64,000 bases of DNA from Perkinsus marinus ATCC 50983 (Eukaryota > Perkinsozoa > Perkinsida > Perkinsidae). Position 1 is the stretch's first letter; every line of letters starts with the position of its first letter. The stretch covers positions 127,382 through 191,381 of the forward strand of contig NW_003215766.1 in NCBI RefSeq assembly GCF_000006405.1. Reading direction: 5' to 3'. The translations under genes and the position numbers were made by a program. The notes under the pieces are model-generated. The model did not search any database. It was not told the DNA's origin and was given only the letters and a program-made list of their open reading frames with translations. Positions 59,801 to 64,000 of this stretch are shown here, one piece after another.

Positions 59801-62511
59801 CAAGGTGCTCCTTTTTAGACTCAAGGCACCTCCATACAGTTTGCACGCATATCTCCACCCTTTGGCAGCTAGCGAGCTCTCCGGCCCATGTTCGGAGGAG
59901 CTGGAGAGGCAGCAGTGAATGGTGATGACCAATAATGCAATGCCGAGATACCCACCATGAGGGCTCGGTACTTGAGATGAACGTTGGCTACACTAGGCTG
60001 TTGTTGGAGTATTGGTACCGCCACTTGGTCAACTATAAGCGCCGCATACCTACCACGCCAGGAAGTGACGACCTATACTAGTCGGGGCCTATCATCTAGG
60101 CTTCACGAGGGGCTACTGCATTGGTTTCCCAACAACACTGATAGTATATATTTGATCACAAGGAAAAGCACACCTATGGCCACTGAAGATCGCCCCTTGA
60201 TTTACTTCCGATTAGGATCCGTTTCGTTTTCGCCGACCTTTCGCAGAATTGTATGATACAGATTTAACATGGATACTACAGCATCACACTTGCTCAGTTC
60301 CTTAGCTGCTGCTGACGAGGAGGAACAGGCTGCCAGTTGGCCAATAGCTGATCACAACAATGACAGAAACTTTATAGAACATCAAAAGTAAGATACAATT
60401 CGAGTCTTACATCCCACTAGTCCATTCGCGGCTCCCGCAACGTACTCAGTAAGAGCCTGTGTGAAAGGCTCCTGCTGAACAGCCAACAAGCAGGCTTCTG
60501 TCGCCAGTCGGAGGTCAGTCGCAACGCAAGGCGGACCTGAAGCCCAGAGCAATTTCGTCGTTTTCACACGTCCTTAGCTCACCGGTGAGGTACTGCTCCG
60601 GCTCGTCGATCCACTCATTGAGCCTATCCCGATTCACACACAGTCCTGCATTGACCACTGGCTCTACTATAGCGGACCCCAAGCCACCCGAGTTGGTGAT
60701 GAAGTTGACGAACTGGGGATGGAGAATGCTTATCTGATGGAAGGTGATGGGCTGGACCAGTGAGGAAAAATATGCACATGGTCAACCACATGTGTGGGTG
60801 ACGACATTTGTGGAAATTCTGGGGGGAAAATTTAGGAATTTCTCATTGGTTTCCGTGAACTCCTACACGAATCTGTATATACACTTGATGAGGAAAGCGA
60901 ACATATACTAGGCTGGACTGCCCTTACGACATACCAATTTCTGCCGCATTTGTTCGTCCTCAGCCTGGCTCGTTGTAACGTTACTGATGCCCTTTCGGAA
61001 AGCAGTGCAGTTCACACAGTACTGTATAATATTGATCAGGTATTGATAGAAGAACTCAGGCATGCACTCAAGGTGAATCCAACCGCTGCCAGGTGCTGAG
61101 AAAAACGATATTCCGCTTCGCTCCGCTAATACCACCGGGCCGACCTAGAAACGTGGTGAGCATCTTGTCAACGCCACACTCTGCCAAGGCGAGTGGGTGC
61201 GTGTGCACTATCTGGGCGAACCACTTCAGAAGGCTCTTCAGATCCTTCTGGTATGCCATGAACTCCTTGTCGGCTGGCGAATATGAACTCACCTTACCCC
61301 AAAGATCACCCGTTTGCTCCACAGAAATTTTCTATTACCAGTAGGTGTAGTCGTTGGAATATGCTCGCCACGATGCTGGGCCCAGACGGGACCAAATAAA
61401 GCTTTTGAAAACCAATGCAGAGAAGTATTAGAGTTGTTCCATCGAGTATGCGACATAGTTCCCAATCCGAAGTTGTACCTATCACAACATAGCCACTGTA
61501 GATTCTCACACAGAAATCTGTCGTACCAGCAAAGTGTTGCCATACCGGCAAAAGGCCCTCTAGTATCAGAGGGGCGACCTCAAATGTCTGCTTCCTAGCA
61601 CTTAGTAATTTTTTCGTCTGCTGTTCTTTCACAACGCCATGAACGACCTTGAGCAGTGCTAACACCTGTTCTCTCGTGACTGAGCTCAGGTTGGTGGCTA
61701 GAGTTTTCATAGAACCTTAACAGTGACGATGGGCTATGCATCTAGCCGTCACTTCAAAGTTACTCGCCATCCAGTTGACCATATCAGGCCACTTCGCAGG
61801 GAATTCGGCGCGGCAAACCCGGCGTAGTAGCAGAATGAACTGATCCAATTGCTCGAGCTTCGCGATATCCGTGTTGTAGAGAATCCCGACGAGCTGAACA
61901 TTGTGGTCCATAAGGTTTCTTAGAAGAAAGAATTACCTTCTGCTTTAACTGATTCCGTTCCTCTTGGCTAATACACTGTGAGGATCTGGGTTGCCAATTT
62001 CGTCCAATCTGGGACGGAAAAATTACTCGCTAAAATTCGATCTCTTATTACTGTGTTTTTGCACATGGTGATAGCAAGGAACTTGGAATGTGTGTCAGTG
62101 CTCGCGTCGAGGTACACACCGAGGAGCATGAGAGCGTATCTTTAAACAAGAATCGACCCCAGTGTGGGAAAATATGCTCATGGTCGACCACATATGTTGG
62201 TGACAATATGGAAATTCTGAGGAAATTTTCCGAAATTCTTGCGGGTTCCTGTGCATTTCTACCCTAGTTCGCATATGAACTCCTATAGTTAGTGAAAAAA
62301 CTCCTAGGGTCAACTGAGGAAAGCGATCATATATTACAACACTGATCGACCCCAACCTCCAAGCCTGCTACTACCCCGGTGCCGTCTCCCATCGTTGTAG
62401 CTGCTGAATAGCCATACCTCTCATAACAGCATCACTCGACACAGATGCATTCAGCGCTGTAACCACATTGGGAGGAGATAGGGGCACTTCCGCTGCCGGC
62501 GTGCCAGACAT
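56890..62511 (-). CDS. IPO11: importin-11-like karyopherin (Kap120 type)
   Basis: Importin-beta family nuclear import receptor. Exon 1 (start 62511) ends AIQQLQRWETAPG. The next exon reads YALMLLGVYLDASTD and KFLAITMCKN, which together match the importin-11 N-terminus, and ISQEERNQLKQK follows. FILLLRRVCRAEFPAKWPDM (about 61800) and KKLLSARKQTFEVA (about 61600) match the next helices. CVNRDRLNEWIDEPEQYL lies near 60600 and AVLSLRSIFDRDPEHPIW near 59440. C-terminal HEAT-like segments continue to a weakly supported last exon ending in TAG at 56890. Two introns carry MITE copies. Exons in the 58-60 kb part are only partly resolved. Confidence 0.84.
60758..60910 (+). mobile_element. hAT-like MITE copy 2 (intronic, 3' end shortened)
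   Basis: Begins CAGTGAGGAAAAATATGC and aligns with the other two copies, with an internal loss of some 30 bp and a shortened right end (CATATACTA). It is flanked by perfect 8-bp repeats GGCTGGAC (60750-60757 and 60911-60918), a hAT-type target duplication. It lies in an intron of the importin gene, about 60734-60934. Without the insertion that intron would be 40 nt, normal for this locus. Confidence 0.85.
62160..62344 (+). mobile_element. hAT-like MITE copy 3 (intronic, intact)
   Basis: A 185-bp element starts CAGTGTGGGAAAATATG. It ends with the inverted counterpart (reverse complement CAGTGTTGTAATATATG, 14 of 17 matching). Perfect 8-bp target repeats ATCGACCC lie at 62152-62159 and 62345-62352. 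It has no coding capacity. It sits in the first intron of the importin gene (62140-62374); removing the element and one repeat leaves 42 nt. Confidence 0.92.
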
Positions 62512-62647
62512 CGAGAGAAAACAGACTGGGTGAAGGCAACCCGTGAGTCGTATCATGTAATACAACACCGCAGGAATGTGAAAGTTGAGGAACAAAATGA
62601 GTACACCAGATGCAATGTAACGATGAGGGGGTGTTTTCAATCTCGCT

Positions 62648-62942
62648 CTATTTTTTGGTAGCCTGTTTGCCACCTTTACCCTTGCCGTTCCCAAAGATTC
62701 GTTCCCATCCATCGGCGTACTTTTTACTATAACCGTTATTCACCTGAAAAACGCATCCGATCGGCCACATTCAGACAAGCCTCTACCTGAACATGTGCAA
62801 TGTCATCCTCGAAACAGACAGGGCCATTGATAGGGCCAGGGCATGCAGCCGGCATAGACGAGAACGCCCGAGCCCACAAGGGTCGGCATACGGTTGCCGC
62901 TGAGACTAGTGGTCGAGATGAGAGGACGACACGAGGCAACAT
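62648..62942 (-). CDS. small mitochondrial-type protein
   Basis: The start at 62942 (MLPRVVLSSRPLVSAATVC) gives a clear mitochondrial presequence with a probable cleavage region at RAFSSMPAA. After GPVCFEDDIAHVQ, a 43-nt intron (GTAGAG to TTTTTCAG) joins to VNNGYSKKYADGWERIFGNG and a Lys-rich tail with TAG at 62648, about 83 residues. It lies 137 bp upstream of the importin start on the same strand. The family is not recognised. Confidence 0.6.
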
Positions 62943-63630
62943 GGAGGATATGTAAGACCAGAAACTATCGACAATGACCGAGTAAAGGAGTCGTTTATAG
63001 ATTCATACGAATTTCATGTCCCATGTTTGGAATTCCTTGTGTCGAAGCGCATGATACGATTTTGCACGCATACACATGACGAGCCGCCACCTCCAGCCAG
63101 AATTGACAGTTTATGAATCCCCAGAATTCTCTTTCATCTCATCGAATCTGCGAACTGACTTGTATGTTCGATTTTCCTCTAGTAATTTCATTATCAAATG
63201 CACTCAGCAGCACTTATGAACATCATCATTCGGAACTTCTCCTCTAGGCTAGAGACTCTAGCATAGAGAGTGAGTCGTTTCTCGTTGATACAAGCATTTG
63301 CCACGTGTCGATTTCGTTAGGTAAAATGGCCACCATCACAGAAATCAGCCTCTCCTCAGATGATGGGAAAAAATCACCATTATCCCAGTGGCTGTATTCA
63401 GGTCATCGTGATTGGCCTTGGTCTTAGGAGCCATAATAACACAACAGTAGAGCTTTTCTCAATAGGTAAAAACAGCAAAACATAGCAAGGCTCAGTAGCT
63501 AGTTAAACCTCGAGCTCAGCGACAATGATTCTGTGCAAGTGCCTCCGTGAAAGCCTACAATCGTCACCTACTATATTCCTATCACAGTGTTAACTCAACT
63601 CAACACGGCGTTAACGGTTACTCAACAACT
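62943..63630. other. spacer, nothing recognised
   Basis: About 690 bp with no supported gene, between the start of the small mitochondrial protein and the end of the partial gene at the right edge. Confidence 0.4.
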
Positions 63631-64000
63631 TCATGATTTGAATTTCACATGGGCCTCTTGCACTAAAGGCTTCCCAAGCATCTCCGTGCCTAAACGCAGT
63701 ATCGCCATACGCCAACGACGTAAGTGCAGCTCACCTGCTGCCCGTCGAGCCCCGATATGGTTGAGGTTGATGCGGCCGTTCACAATAAGCAACGAGTTTG
63801 GCTTGGTGAGGGTGTCGGAGTTCAAACTAACTCCTGATGAGCAGACACATGTCTTAGGCATGCGCAGCAAGAGCTGAGGTAGCGGACTTTCTAGCGGTCA
63901 AGAAGCGCCCCCTTTTGAGACGCCATTCACGAGATAAAGTTTTGTCATTCAACTGACTGGTCTTGAGAGGTGTGACATTGAACTCTCGCGAGTAGAAAAG
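63631..64000 (-). CDS. partial gene at right edge, C-terminal exons
   Basis: The last exon ends EMLGKPLVQEAHVKFKS with TGA at 63631. A 45-nt intron (GTGAGC to TTTAG) joins it to an exon with CSSGVSLNSDTLTKPNSLL and VNGRINLNHIGARRAA. Further 5' coding lies near 63880-64000 (REFNVTPLKTSQLNDKTLSR) after another intron. The gene continues beyond the window, so its function cannot be assigned. Confidence 0.5.

Noticed and set aside
61717-61911. Importin start at the ATG of MDHNVQLVGIL
   Set aside because: The ATG falls inside a 43-nt intron; the true N-terminus with the WETAPG motif begins at 62511.
1-64000. CRISPR arrays, bacterial operons, rRNA genes
   Set aside because: No regularly spaced direct repeats, no Shine-Dalgarno-led operons and no rRNA sequence were seen; the short-intron genes are nuclear eukaryotic.

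Overview
This is a gene-dense nuclear segment from a protist, not a bacterial or organellar sequence. Recognisable eukaryotic proteins are cut into many short exons by very short GT-AG introns, mostly about 38-56 nt. TAA, TAG and TGA all end genes, so the standard code is used and ciliates are unlikely. Base composition is near 50% GC, genes lie on both strands, and spacers are often under 200 bp. A compact alveolate such as a Perkinsus-type genome fits best. That placement is inferred from style, because no rRNA or organelle marker lies in the window. All exon structures were worked out by eye from reading frames, splice signals and remembered family motifs. Gene ends are reliable where stated; internal exons of the large genes are approximate.

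Layout: 1-430 holds a decayed PIKK (ATR-like) kinase tail and 680-1086 a small two-exon gene. A large minus-strand block follows: a TFIIIC largest-subunit-like gene (1500-8730), DNA topoisomerase II (8923-15921), a small unknown gene, and valyl-tRNA synthetase (16814-21211). A plus-strand run comes next: an RRM/KH RNA-binding protein (21797-23938), an unknown methyltransferase-like gene (about 25389-27296), dihydropteridine reductase (27496-28440) and a small membrane protein. Small genes, a SETD3/LSMT-type SET methyltransferase (30707-32789) and two tandem paralogues with a cold-shock-like region (33658-36438; 37041 to about 38960) follow. From 39.4 to 42.9 kb the window is mostly non-coding and rich in palindromes and hairpins. 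Then come cathepsin B (42898-44904), alpha-NAC (46751-47395), proteasome beta-2 (48579-49831), a TPR protein (49973-51114), a Pol I factor Rrn7/TAF1B-like gene (51816-54440), a Josephin-UIM deubiquitinase (55186-56636), an importin-11-like karyopherin (56890-62511), a small mitochondrial protein and a partial gene at the right edge.

Functionally this is mostly housekeeping: Pol I and Pol III initiation, DNA topology, translation, nuclear transport and proteostasis. The most interesting signals are mobile and structural. A 185-bp hAT-like MITE family has three copies, all lying inside introns, two with perfect 8-bp target duplications. The third fills essentially its whole intron, as expected of an introner. 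A separate 273-bp mariner-like MITE has 87-bp terminal inverted repeats. Other notable signals are long perfect palindromes with a single-base centre in spacers and an array of hairpins upstream of the cathepsin B gene.
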